Made by a program: the position numbers and the translations under genes. Below, in pieces: positions 34,100 through 45,689 of a DNA stretch of 64,000 bases. The notes under the pieces are model-generated. The model was not told the DNA's origin. It ran no database searches and saw only the letters and a list, made by a program, of their open reading frames with translations. The number at the start of each line of letters is the position of its first letter. Positions within the stretch are counted from its first letter, which is position 1. Where the stretch lies: assembly GCA_947561585.1 (NCBI GenBank), contig CANNZV010000255.1:124001-188000 (forward strand). Reading direction: 5' to 3'. The stretch comes from Caprella mutica. Its lineage: Eukaryota > Arthropoda > Malacostraca > Amphipoda > Caprellidae.

Positions 34100-36030
34100 A
34101 ATATCTTTGGCATCATTTTATATCCAGGTATTTTATACAACTTCTAAGAGATTTCTAGTCATCTTATGAATATCTCAATAGATTATCATTATTTTCAATC
34201 TCTCAGTCTGGACATTTATTGGAGTCTCTGACCAATACATTGACGTTTATTACCAGTCTTTCTGATACAAACTAAATGTCAGCTTATATATCATGATACA
34301 CTATTAAAGCGTTATGTAAAATTGTGAGTTTGTATTAGATTGATGAAACGAATTTAGATTCTATTCTAATTTGATCAGGTTATTATTATTTCACATAATC
34401 AGCTCATCCCTTTGTCCAAAATTCCTTTGGGTACAAAAATTTGGAAAGAATTAGTAATTAACTACGATGTTGCTCATAATAAGGTTCTTCCAATCTGCCA
34501 ATCACTTTAGGATATTCTGATGAGACTAAAGTAGTAACAAAGACTTGATTTGAGATGAAGATCCTAATTGGATGGTTTGAAACTAATAACAAATTGAATT
34601 TCAAATGAGAAGAAATAGAAAAGAGTTTTTTCTTCAGTTCAAATTTAAGAAAATTGAAAGGAGTACTCTGTTTAATAGAAGTAAAAGTCTCCACAGAATA
34701 TAGGCAAATATCAAAGGAGAATTCGACAATCAAAATAAAGATAGAAGATTCGATGAAAAATCCACTAGAAAGTCGTTTTCACAGGGAAATATCACCAAAT
34801 AAATGGAACTTTCTTGCAGTTTACAAAATGATCAAAAGCAAATTGAACTATATAATCATTACATCAGGTTTGCCTATTTTAGATAAAATTCAATCAAAAC
34901 ATCGAAATGAAATCCTGAAAGAGAGTCAATTTATTCTAATTTATTCATCTAAAGAAAGAAGAACATATAGGCAACCACTTATCTTTTGCACTTGTTATTT
35001 TTAATTATTGTTGTCTCCTTTTTAAAATATCATTTTTGATGAGACTTTGGAACTAATATTACTGAACGGAACTTGAATCAACATTTAATTCAACATTCAA
35101 TTCAATTCAATTTATTGATTTTTATTTTTTATATTTTTATTAACATGAAGGCGATATTCATTTCGTTATCAATTTGAATGTTATTCTAAGGTTCTTCTAT
35201 CTCTGTTATGTTTAACTCATCTTTAGTGGTATTAAATATAGTGAAAAATAGATATATAAATTATTTTGCTTTTTCCATAAAACATTTCCAAAGTTTATCT
35301 TCAAATTGTGCTCACTAACACTCATCAGAAATGTTTATACTTTAAGCAAAAACTCATCTGAGAATGAGCCAAACTGCCAATTGATGAGCTGCGTACAGCC
35401 GTTGAAGCCACTCCGACATATTGTACTTTATATGTTATTTTACTTTTTCATATGTTGTATCTGATATATATATTTTTTTCATGTCACACCATACGAAACG
35501 TACATTTCCAATTCACATACAATCTATTTATAAATTATTATTGATGAAAATAGAAGGTTTACTAATTATTTAATTTTAAATAGTATAAAAATATTATTTA
35601 ACCTTGTTTATATTAGGAATTTTCCTAAATATTGGTCACTGGTATCGTTTGTGGATAATAGTTAATGTCGCGTCTAAATAATTCAGTTCAAAGTTTGGCA
35701 AGGGTTGATATAACTTGTGACTGACTATAACTTGGTAACCAGAGATAAGTTGATGGCTAATTCAGTTTCTCTGAGGGAGATAATTTATTAAGTTTGTTCT
35801 AGAGGAGTGGCCTGATTATATTCTAAATTAGAATAAACTTTAGTTACTCAAACAATATAGAAATATTTACTATGTTACTATGTTTTAATCGTGTGCATCA
35901 GATTGAAACATTGCTGAAACATTTTGATTGAATTAACTGAATGAACAGAAATATATTTTGGACAATCCTTTAGAGTATGTTATTTCCAATTAGTTATATT
36001 CATGTAAGCCACACGATGTATACAATCTGC
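34100..36030. other. Intergenic; one 116-codon frame of unknown meaning
   Basis: The frame at 34654-35004 on the plus strand is the longest in this part of the window. It is Lys/Ile/Ser-rich and matches no family I know. It has no clear promoter or splice context and overlaps an opposite-strand frame, so I treat it as doubtful. Confidence 0.35.
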
Positions 36031-36034
36031 CTAA

Positions 36035-36135
36035 AAAGTCTCCTGTCTTTCCTGATGAAGCCTCTAGGTATTCACCCTCTACATTAATTGTCTTCTGACT
36101 CTCTTGATGAAGCCTCTAGGAAATCACCCAATTGA
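36035..36135. repeat. ~50-bp tandem duplication
   Basis: Two copies share TGATGAAGCCTCTAGG followed by AATCACC or ATTCACC, with TGTCTT upstream in each. Confidence 0.7.
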
Positions 36136-36139
36136 TTAG

Positions 36140-36810
36140 CGAGAATCAACTGATTGCCTTGGCTGTTATGTAAAATCATTCATCCTTACACATTTCCTAT
36201 CCTGTCCTCATTAATCACAAGAAATATAACTATGGAGAGTTACATCTATCATATTCCATAGATGAGACTGTGACCAATTTTGTGATTTATATTACTTGTA
36301 TGTGTTGTCGATTAGTTTCACAATTATTGATTTATGAGCATTAAAATATTTAAAACATTATTGCTAAAGAGGACCCCGAGTGTAAAATTTCCATTACACA
36401 AATTTTTTTATACTATAAATATATAGGAAATTGTTTTAACTATAAATGGAAATAAGCTATTTTAATGATATCAATAGTTATTTATTAAGCTTGAATTGAT
36501 AAATGATTCATTCTTACTACTAAAATTGGTACAGTTTTCATGTTTTCAACTTACTGAAAGTTTCATAATTGTTTCTGTTGATTTTTTGAAGATGAAAATG
36601 CCTCACTAATGATTATCCTAAATTTTATCAATATCCTCTTGATGATTAAAGACTCTACTCTCAATTACTACAACAAAGGACGTAAAAATTAATATAACCC
36701 TCCTCTATAATTTAAAAGAAACTAAAGTCAAAGTGCGAACACTTCTTGGGACAGTACTCCTCATACTCTAATCGGAATAAGAAAGATTAATATTCAAAGG
36801 GAACTTCCTT
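36140..36810. other. Intergenic, nothing recognised
   Basis: No supported feature. Confidence 0.4.
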
Positions 36811-36815
36811 CTCTC

Positions 36816-37124
36816 ATGGATAAAACCTCAGCAATCTCACAGCTAGTCAGAAACAATTGGAGTAAAGACATGAAGCTGATGTCCAGCAGATCTAAACTTA
36901 GGTCGCTGAAGTTAGCAAACAGTTCATTGTTTACGGCAAAGTTATGGACGCTGAAGATCATATGAACGATAAAGGAGACACCGATAGATGGCGTCATGAA
37001 TCTCAGTCTGGAGGGAAAGGAAGCTATTTACGTAATGCGACAGAATCTCTTAGAACTCAATTTAGAATTGAAGAATAGCTATAAAAGCTCCAGATATAAC
37101 ATCTTGGGGATTAATAGGAGTTGA
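36816..37124 (+). pseudogene. Broken coding segment, paralog at 52.5 kb
   Basis: From the ATG at 36816 the frame is open for 49 codons (MDKTSAISQLVRNN...), hits TGA at 36963-36965, then continues 52 codons to TGA at 37122. The second half contains KETPIDGVMNLSLEGKEAIY, then LLELNLELKNS. The locus at 52535-52747 encodes KTPTDGSMNHKVEEKS and LFELDCTLKNN in the same order and spacing. This repeated TP.DG.MN...E.K....L.EL...LKN pattern argues that both descend from one coding sequence. A further frame (37121-37354: LNRYEKQFSILKDK...) begins where this one ends and could be its continuation after a frameshift. The family is unknown. Confidence 0.45.
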
Positions 37125-37299
37125 ACAGATATGAAAAACAATTCTCTATCCTAAAGGATAAAATCATTCAGTTGAAATCATCTTCGAGAACTTTTACAGT
37201 TTCTGATTTCATTGAAATTATTAAGGAGATTCAGCTTCTTCTTAAAAGCAAAAAAGAAAAGAAAAATAGGAATAAAATGAACACAGCTAACCATGTCCC

Positions 37300-37378
37300 G
37301 CCTGGGGCAGAGGGGGACATTCCTGAGTGCGAGAACTTTCCGGCGGTGAATTGAGGACGGAAAACTTCCCGCACAACG
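37300..37378 (+). repeat. Orphan right arm of the 23.6-kb MULE family
   Basis: The sequence GAGTGCGAGAACTTTCCGGC followed by GGTGAATTGAGGACGG has the same units as the right arms of the elements at 24.6 kb and 54.55 kb. No left arm is nearby, so it is a relic. The open frame at 37121-37354 reads directly into it. Confidence 0.65.
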
Positions 37379-37479
37379 TTAAACTATTGGAAAGCTTTCT
37401 TGGTAACTGGGGCTGGAAAAGGACTCTAACAATTATTATTGTAGTGATCAGTTATCATTTAATTTGACTGACGTTTCTA

Positions 37480-37612
37480 AAGTCGAGAGTTTGAAAAAAT
37501 TCTTACGGTGAAAATTCCTTACAGCGAAAAGTCCGCAAGGCGAATTTTCTGGTGGCCAAAATTACTACCACGAATTTCCTTACGGCATAATTTCCAGCCA
37601 CGGGTATTAAAT
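37480..37612. repeat. Second orphan sub-repeat arm
   Basis: Units such as CTTACGGTGAAAATTCC, CTTACAGCGAAAAGTCC and CACGAATTTCCTTACGGC recur with 15-17-bp spacing. The style matches the MULE arms but the unit sequence is different, so it is probably another family. Confidence 0.5.
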
Positions 37613-37676
37613 TAATAATGATCTACTTCTGTGATACGAGAGATCATTAAAAGTTTTCAGAATATTTCAATTAGAT

Positions 37677-37685
37677 GCCTAGAGC
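37677..37685 (+). repeat. 9-bp target-site duplication, left copy
   Basis: GCCTAGAGC here is repeated exactly at 43675-43683, immediately outside the inverted arms of the 6-kb element. Confidence 0.7.
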
Positions 37686-38129
37686 GGTGTGCCCAAGAAG
37701 GTTATGATTCTTCCGTCTAAGATTTCAAAAATATAGATAAAAACGCCTAAGAATTTTTAGGTTATCGTTTGAATAAAATATTTTTTCTAAAATATTGGTA
37801 TTAATGAATATGGTTATATAAATAGTTACAATTAACGATAGTAATTTTAACGATATATTTTTTAAGGATATCGTGTTATAAGGTTAAGGCATTTATACCT
37901 AATTTTTTTTAAATACAGTTTTTAATGTATATTATTTTTAGAATATAGTACTTTTTGGATATAGGTTATTAAAATAGCATTTCTAACTCACAAGTTTTTT
38001 AAGTTATAGTAAATAAAGATATTGTTTCTAAGAATACGTACACAGCGTATATGTTTTTTGGGTTACTGTCTCCACCGCCTAAGTTCCTATCGATACAGTA
38101 CAGTATGGATATTGTGTATTCTGAAATAT

Positions 38130-38200
38130 GGCACTAACGCAGACTTTTCTCTGATTGGTCGGCCAAAACCTACAAGGAGAAGGGGGCGGAGTCCTGTTAT
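38130..38200. promoter_or_regulatory. CCAAT/GC-box cluster in the left arm
   Basis: GATTGGTCGGCC (an inverted CCAAT box) and GGGGGCGGAG (a GC box) lie about 35 bp apart in the arm. The right arm keeps two CCAAT boxes (TTGGCCAATCA near 43228 and GCCAATCA near 43250). MULE arms commonly carry outward or inward promoters. A promoter role here is inference. Confidence 0.35.
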
Positions 38201-38319
38201 ATGCAGTCATATGGGTATTTTAGCACAAACAGCAACAGCGCTTCATAAATTGAGTTGTTAGATAATAATTAATATCAGCTCTAGTTACATTAGATTTTGG
38301 TTATCGATGGTTATAAGGG

Positions 38320-38362
38320 ATGTGACAATATAGAACATATTCCATTCTTTATATTGTCACAT
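38320..38362. repeat. Perfect 13-bp hairpin
   Basis: ATGTGACAATATA (38320-38332) pairs exactly with TATATTGTCACAT (38350-38362) across a 17-nt loop, just inside the left arm of the 6-kb element. Confidence 0.65.
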
Positions 38363-40914
38363 ATTATATGCCTATCTCTGCCATATGTAGCAGGAATATT
38401 TGGAATTCCGTTCCTTAGTCTTGAATTGTTCAATTAAAATAATTGTGTTTTTAATTACTTAATTAAATTTTATACCGTAAAATACGTGCTATTTGTTTAC
38501 ATATTTTAGAGCAGTAGGTACAACTTTTTAAAATAAATAAATTCATTTATTTATCAATGACAATTACTAACAGTAGCTAATTACTAAATACCAATTGTTA
38601 TATACATTTCCTGATATATTTGTGTTTTTATTATTCCACCTACGACTAACTTTTTAGATTTTAATGAACATTTTCATAAAATCTAGGTACTAAGTTTACG
38701 CATTTAATAGCAGTATATCTAAGGGAGTCCACAGATAATTTGAAAACGTTTTCTATGCAGTGGTCACTGAAGAAAACTGCATAGGGAAGCTGTGGTAGAC
38801 TGTTTCATGTTGCAAAGTGACCAAGTTGCACATATTTATCGGTTTGCATATATGCACACATGAATATTTTATGCTCTTGAAATATTTTGCTGAGTCACTA
38901 CATGTATGCAATATGCACAATATCACATTATTAATCTATATTATAGTTCGCTTAAGAAATTACATCTAGGTAGGTAGCCCAATCTAGTATAGATAGGTAT
39001 GCAAGTATATATCAATTTTGTACACCTACCTAAAACCTATTGATAGAGGATTTCTTTGAAATCTGTAGATTAAGTAATTATTATATTTCTGAATGAATGT
39101 ATTTTAATTGCATATGATATAGTTTATAATAGATTTTACCATGTATAAGTTGCGTTTAAAATTACAACGATATCACATTTTCCACTATAACTAATATTTG
39201 TTGTATTAATACTAATATTTGTTGTAGTAAACGCGTCTATATATATTATGTCAATACGAAAAGTACTGCCATTTAAGTAGGCTATACATCTAATTATTTA
39301 AAATAATGGTTTGTCGCAGTTGAAGCAGTGCTACCTTCCTACTCTACTAGCTTTAACAGCATCTCATAATTCTTGAGTCAGAAAATATTTTGAAGTGTAA
39401 ATTGAATGAATATAATAAGTAACTAGAATCTAGATCGTTCATTTATGGTTGATTTGTTGTAGCCAAATTTCAATAAAATAGCTTATTACATACCATTTTC
39501 ATGACATTCACTTAAAGTATTTAACGAGAATAACGAATTTGTCATCCAATTTTGTCTAAAATACATATTTACCTGCTTAAATTATTTTTATTTCGTATAT
39601 TTACATGTATTTAGTACGGCAATATAGCATGGTATAATAACCATGCTATTTCGAGGTAATGGACCACCAAAGTTATATTTATGTGATCTACCTATATAAA
39701 TATATGACCTGTAAAATATATTAATTCACGGTGTTATAAATTCTATCAACAGTCACCCTGATAGGTTTTCGTCAGGGAAGTTTCCTATTATGGTATTGTG
39801 TTTTTTGTTTGTTAGTTTGTTCGTCACGCACTCTCATTGCGTCCGGTTGAAATACATTTAAGAGCTGTTATTTCTTTATTTCAATTCCCCCTTGATGTTA
39901 TGAATTGCACCAAATCATGTCAAAAAACTTTAAAAATTCTCTCTGAGACTATTTCTTATATATATATATTTTTTATTTATTCAGATCCAGAAAAGTTACA
40001 AACTTGTGAACATTAAATATATTCGTACATCAATCTAAATTGGTAAAAGTACTAAACTAGCTAAAAATAAAAAGAACGATGCAGTGGGTTAGTTTAAAAT
40101 TAATCAATATATTTATTCCTACAGTATTCTTTATAAACAATTTAAATTTTAAAATCTGACATGGGGCATTATCGGGTATATTATTAAAAAGATGAATAGA
40201 AAACACTAATAACATTTTTGAACCAATGGAAAAATAATTCAATTAATTAAGGATTATTTATTAATATTTATGTTAATTAAATCTTATTTACCATTTTTCT
40301 GATTGCAAAATATTACCTAAATAAATAAAAAGAAACTATGACAGTTGATACTTTCAAAATGAATTTGCTATACGCCTACACAAGTGACAACAATTTGATA
40401 TACAATACCATCCTCTATGACGTCACGAGGGGGGCTTCGCAGAAGAAATTCAATTTCAATTTGTAGTTATTGTATCATGGTAGAACCTATCCTATTTATC
40501 AAATGATTTGAAAGCCAAATTCATTTCTGAGTTAGGAATTCGAGTATTCAGTTAATTTCATTTAGTTATGTATAAACCGAGAGAAAAGAGTGTGCCGATA
40601 TGACAGATTATCAACACACGTATCAACACACGTATTGTTTCAAAACCGACACATATAGAGAGCAATCAGAGTTCCATATTGACACAGTAAGATGAAGAGC
40701 GCCAAAATGACACTTGAATAGGTGTTTTGTTCCGACACAGATAGCTATTTATGACGTACCTGTTTGTCTGACAACTTATTGTGTGGTGTGTCACTGTGAT
40801 GCATATGCGTTTTCAAAAAAGGCATAAAACCTGTTGCATATGTAGTATATTTCTTAGTGCATATACTGCATATTTTGAAATGCATATTGTCAGTTGTCAC
40901 AACCCTAATGATGT

Positions 40915-41100
40915 TATACTGTCAGAGAAAAAAGTCACTGTGATGATGTACTATTAGTGAAAAGAGTCACTGTGATGATTAACTATCAGAGAAAAGTCAC
41001 TTATGACCTAGGGGGGCTCATGACCGGGGGGGGGGGGCTCTTGACCGGGGGGACTCATGACCGGGGGACTCTTGACCGGGGGGGCTTATGACCTACACCC
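40915..41100 (+). repeat. Tandem GTCACTGTGATGAT units followed by a G-rich array
   Basis: First, two to three units of about 30 bp containing AGTCACTGTGATGAT occur (40935-41010). They are followed by five to six units of GACCGGGGGGACTCATGAC type (40984-41100), each carrying a run of 5 to 12 G. Five consecutive G-runs within about 110 bp make a strong G-quadruplex candidate, unique in this AT-rich window. Confidence 0.75.
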
Positions 41101-41353
41101 CTTATTATTAGGGCTGAGACAATATGCTCTTAAAGCTATTGATCCAAAAAATACCATAGACGAAACTAAATGAAATTGTATCGAATACTATATACAGATG
41201 GTTTAGAACGATTCAATACTCTTAAATTCTCTCCGTCTGTAATATTTTCGTGATATACAATTTTAAAAGCATATTTTCCCAGTGCTGCTTATTATAAAAT
41301 ATAAATTTAGTTAATGGTAACATTCTATCTGGGCGCGAAACCTATTATCAAAT

Positions 41354-41586
41354 GTAGGGTAAGTTAAAAATTATCGGTCAGTCCCACATCTTCGGTCATA
41401 AAATAAAAAAAAACATGTATGTAATAATAATTATTTTACTTTCATTTTAATTGGTATTCATGATACCTGCAGCTATCACAGATATCAACAGCTATAATAA
41501 AATAATTAGTATTATTATGCCATCGGTTTTTCTTATCTTATTTGATCGAAGATGTGACACTGACCGATAATTCGTACTTACCCTAC
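41354..41586. mobile_element. ~230-bp MITE nested in the 6-kb element
   Basis: The inverted ends, GTAGGGTAAGTTAAAAATTA at the left and CTTACCCTAC at the right, extend about 45 bp through ATCGGTCAGT and CACATCTTCG blocks. If TA (41355-41356 and 41584-41585) is the target duplication, the element is 41357-41583 and is of Tc1/mariner type. There is no coding capacity. Confidence 0.75.
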
Positions 41587-42029
41587 GGCCCTACCTACCT
41601 ACTGAGTATAGCTGACCATACAAACGCTTGTATTATTTATAGACATTTTTCTTTATTCCATTATATAAATTACACTAAATATATGCTTTCTAATATCTTT
41701 AAATAATAATAAACGGATCATAAGGAAAGACCATCTGAAAAATTTAATAATATTAAGATGTAAAGTGTTTTTTTCGTCAATTTATGTGGTGCTGTTTAGT
41801 GTGTCAACTCGTTCACACAAAGAACTTGACGTTAAATAACTCATCTCTAATTATTTAAAAATTCCACAATAATATGATGCTGAAATATTAGTGTCTAATA
41901 AAAATTAAAAATAATTTAAATTAAAGTTATTATAAACTAATTATGAATTAAAAAAATCTTTTTATGCTTGAAACTTGCTCTACCAGCCAATACCTATTTG
42001 CAGAAATAAAGATCACGTGAACGCTAAAA

Positions 42030-42610
42030 GAACAAATTTCATCAGTTCACTTTATAGGTAATCTTCAAATAATCCATAAGAGGACTTAAAAATCTTAGAC
42101 TTAACAATTGTCAAAGATAATATCTCAATAAGAATAAACAGTTCATAAAGAAAGACTTTGTGTAGAAATTAAAGAATATCAAGTAGAGAATGCCTAGTTA
42201 CTTTTCAGTAAATTATACAGTGTACCTATATATTTTTAAAATTGGACCGTTATCTTTAAGTGAACAAATTTCATCATTTCACTTTATAAGCTACAATTAA
42301 TAATTAAATATTTGCAAAGATAACATCTTAATAAAAATCGACACTTAATAAAGAAAGACTTTGTGTAGACATTGAAGAAACTCAAGAAATGAATGCCTAT
42401 TTGACATAGTAATACTACTATATTTATTTTATATATTGGACCGTCACCTTGAATTGAACAAATTTCGTTATTTAACTTTGTAGGATACAAATAATCATTA
42501 AATATTTGCAAAACTGATATTTTGATAGGAATAAACATACCTATCTTGGAGAAGGACTATGTGTAGATATAAAAAAATATTAAAACATTAAATAATATTA
42601 ATACCTAGTA
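42030..42610. repeat. ~200-bp tandem repeat, three diverged units
   Basis: Units start at about 42030, 42262 and 42456 with GAACAAATTTC, then share ATATTTGCAAA, AAAGAAAGACTTTGTGTAGA and ATTGGACCGT. A related partial unit (AATAAACGGATCATAAGGAA) lies at about 41708. Unit length varies between about 195 and 230 bp. Confidence 0.7.
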
Positions 42611-43674
42611 GTAGTTTTCAGTAGTAGTTAGGTACTGAACGTACGGTAGGTGCATTAACATACACTAATTTACTCATTTAGTGTGCTAAATTTGATATTA
42701 TAATATTTCAGGCTTCAACAACCTAGAGTTCACTTTTATTTTATTGAAATTCATTTACTACAATCAAACATTAGTTATAGAGGAAGATCTGATATCGTTT
42801 TGATTTTAGACGTAGGTACGTACGTACCTAACAATATGACAGTTGTAAAGAGTAAAATTAAATAGAAGATATATCGAATGCAATTGAAATTGAATAATTA
42901 AACCCCTTTATACAGAAATAAGAAGATAATGATTGATAACTTTATATTCGGATTTAAAAAAAAAATCCGTTATCAAAACGATTATTGTTATACCTATTTT
43001 ATATAAATATCTAGGCAAACTTACCATAAGATTAATTGAGATAACCTTATATAATGTATATAAAATAATCATATTCAATCTGAATCTAAATTAAAATGAG
43101 CATAATAAACCTGATTCCTTTTGAAATTTTCATTTAAATATCAACTCAATTTATGAAGCGCTGTTACTGTTTGTGCTAAATTTCACTTATTTTCATTTTC
43201 AAATAACTCACAGTACTTGTCTCTTATTGGCCAATCATATACTTCCATAGCCAATCAGTGCGCTAGTAACTTTAGTACACAATATCCCAAACAACTTATC
43301 GGCAAGGAACAATATTCATAAAAGTTTAGACGTTACAATTTTATGCGGTAGTTCATTATTCTTATTTGTCGTATTTTTATAACCAGTAACCTTTTGTTTT
43401 ATAACTTTAAAAACATATTCGATGAATACATTATCTTTATACTATTATTCGTTAAAATTAGTTTTTTTAGAATGTTATAACTTTAAAAAACTATATTTAA
43501 GAATCGTATTTTTATAAACATTATTCTAAAAAACATAACCATAATAGTCAATATTTTTATTTTCTTATTCGCAATATTGTATATTCTTAGAATTATAACT
43601 TTAGAACATATATTTTAAAAACTATATTCTTAGTGTTAGTAACTATATAATTTCTAACCTTAGAAGTGCCACCC

Positions 43675-43683
43675 GCCTAGAGC
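43675..43683 (+). repeat. 9-bp target-site duplication, right copy
   Basis: This is the same GCCTAGAGC as at 37677-37685. Confidence 0.7.
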
Positions 43684-44032
43684 ATAATTTAAATTATTTT
43701 AAAATTCAGCTGAATAGTCCATTACAGGTCAACTATTTTCCAGGCTGTTTCATTCTTCTCCACTCTATCAAACTCTTCTGACTGTTATGGTTCTTTACTG
43801 AAAGTCTTCCCGGCAATCAATCTCGTCTACAGTTAGGAGTAAGAAATTAATAGAAAATTTACCGAGAGTTAAAAATTGAAACACATATCCTGTTTGCAGG
43901 GCTGTAATGCAAATCATGTATTGGTAAATATCACCATTACATAAAACTATACAGACTTCATCACAGGAAGACATTTCCCTTATATGCATCATTGGCGAAA
44001 CATCATAAATAATATATATATTATTTATCATA

Positions 44033-45684
44033 CAGTCGGGTAAGAAAATATTCGTACAGTACGATAAATGTAACATTTTCCTTTATAACTTCTAAAATAT
44101 CAATTCCTGAATTCCAAATTTTCGTACACTTTTAGATCTGACATTGATAATGATACACAAAAAATATCAGAGCAAATTTTTATCAATAACAAAAGTTACA
44201 GAGATTTAATTAGAAAATGGGGGGACAGAAAGTATTCATACGGCACGAAAAAATAACATATTTAATTGAAATTCAATATTTTTAAGACCCTACGAATGCG
44301 ATAGGGGTTATATTCATTAACTACCGTGTAGTACCGAGCCCTTTTTTGTATACAGTCATTGTTATTCTCCCATATGTTGCAACCGTTGACTTTGTTTAAT
44401 AATTTGTCTTTTTATAAATCTAAAATCATGCCAAAAGCTAAAGAACACAGTATGGAGGTGAAGAAGATAGTCTTAGCTATGCACAATGACGGAAAGGGGT
44501 ATGGCAAGATATCCAAGGAGCTAAAACTACCAAAATCCACGGTCCAATCCATTATTAAGAAGGTATAGGATGTTGGTCACCCCTGGAGAATCTCCCTCGG
44601 AGTGGACGTCCGGTAAAGATTTCCCCCACAGGTATCCGAAGAGTTGTTCGAGAGGTCAACAAGAACTTTCGTGTGACCAGGGATGAAGTTAGGTCAATTT
44701 TGGAACAATCTGGAACAAGTGTCAGTCGATCAACTGTAAGTAACATTCTGCACAAGGATAACTTGAGAGGCTGCCGTCCTAGGAAGCTCCTCTACGGCGT
44801 TCTATGCATTTGAAGGCTCGTGTCAAGTTTGCAAATGAATACTCCCCTAAAGAATCCACTTATTGGAACAGTTTTTTGTGGTCAGACGAGACAAAAATAG
44901 AGCTTTTCAGTCATTCTAGTTCTCAGTATGTTTGGAGGAAAAAGAATGAAGCCTTCAAAGCAAAGAATACCATCCTTACAGTGAAGCATGGTGGAGGCTC
45001 ACTGATGTTTTGGGGTTACTTTTCGACTAAAGGTGTTGGTGCGTTGGTTCGAGTGAATGGTATAATGAAGAAAGAGGATTATCGCGATATATTGGAGGAA
45101 AACCTGAAGCAGAGTACGAGGAATCTTGGAATGGGACGTCGCTGGATCTTCCAACAGGACAATGATCCAAAGCTCACCTCAAAATTTGTGTCCAAATGGT
45201 TAGCAGATGAACGTGTTAATGTCCTCCCATGGCCATCTCAATCACAAGATCTTAATCCCATCGAAAATATGTGGGCTGAATTGAAAAAAAGAGTAAGGAA
45301 AAGGCAGTAATCTGGCAGAACTTGAGATCATTACAAAAGAAGAATGCAGTAAAATAGACAAGAACACCTGTCAGAAATATATGGGAGACTATTGTGGACC
45401 CCCCCAGAAAGTTATCGAGAACAGAGGATTCACAATTGACTATTAAAACAATATTATATACATTTTCTTGTTACAGTATAAATACTTTCTGTCCCCCCAT
45501 TTTATAATTAAATCTCTGTAACTTTTGTTATTGATAAAAATTTGCTTTGAAATTTTTGGTGTATCATTATCGATGTCAGACCTAAAAGTGTACATAAATT
45601 TGGAATTCAGGAATTGATATTTTAGAAGTTATAAAGGAAAATGTTACATTTATCGTACCGTACGAATATTTTCTGACCCGACTG
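44033..45684 (+). mobile_element. Complete Tc1-like transposon, 1652 bp
   Basis: Ends CAGTCGGGTAAGAAAATATT (44033) and the inverse ending CCCGACTG (45684) are flanked by the TA duplication (44031-44032, 45685-45686). The inverted repeats run about 210 bp, out to the internal GGGGGGACAGAAAGTATT block at 44220 and its inverse at 45485, with few differences. Well-preserved arms around a damaged transposase gene suggest a fairly recent insertion that was mobilised by another copy. Confidence 0.95.
44428..45446 (+). pseudogene. Tc1 transposase (DD34E), frameshifted
   Basis: The ATG at 44428 opens MPKAKEHSMEVKKIVLAMHN and a first helix-turn-helix (YGKISKELKLPKSTVQSIIK), ending in a TAG at 44566-44568. 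Homology continues in another frame with LPRSGRPVKIS (a GRPR-like hook) and a second helix-turn-helix (VSRSTVSNILHKDNLRG). It shifts again near 44790 into the catalytic part: D in WSDETKIEL (44885), GGGSLMFWGYF, D in FQQDNDPKLTS (45158) and E in LNPIENMWAEL (45263). A further shift near 45305 leads to NLAELEIITKEE and the usual C-terminal ending VIENRGFTIDY before TAA at 45444-45446. The spacing D(34)E is that of Tc1. At least three frame disruptions make it inactive. Confidence 0.93.
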
Positions 45685-45689
45685 TATAT

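Larger units (their letters stand above)
37686..43674. mobile_element. 6-kb element with ~550-bp inverted arms and 9-bp TSD
   Basis: The left arm (37686 to about 38270) and right arm (about 43135 to 43674) are diverged inverses. The tips are GGTGTGCCCAAGAAGGTTA versus GGGTGGCACTTCTAAGGTTA. The inner ends share CTCAATTTATGAAGCGCTGT followed by TGTTTGTGCTAAA. In between both have ACACAATATCC and CCAAT-box sequence. A 9-bp direct repeat flanks it. Long inverted arms plus a 9-bp duplication are the hallmark of Mutator-like elements. The 4.9-kb centre has no transposase frame, only tandem repeats, hairpins and a nested MITE, so the copy is non-autonomous or has lost its coding region. The 79-codon frame in the left arm (38022-38261) is not recognisable. 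Confidence 0.7.

Noticed and set aside
34458..35004. Overlapping frames on opposite strands as genes
   Set aside because: Composition follows the local AT bias. There is no motif or splice context, and neither strand is preferred.
44555..44755. Minus-strand frame in the Tc1 element
   Set aside because: Antisense of the transposase DNA-binding region.
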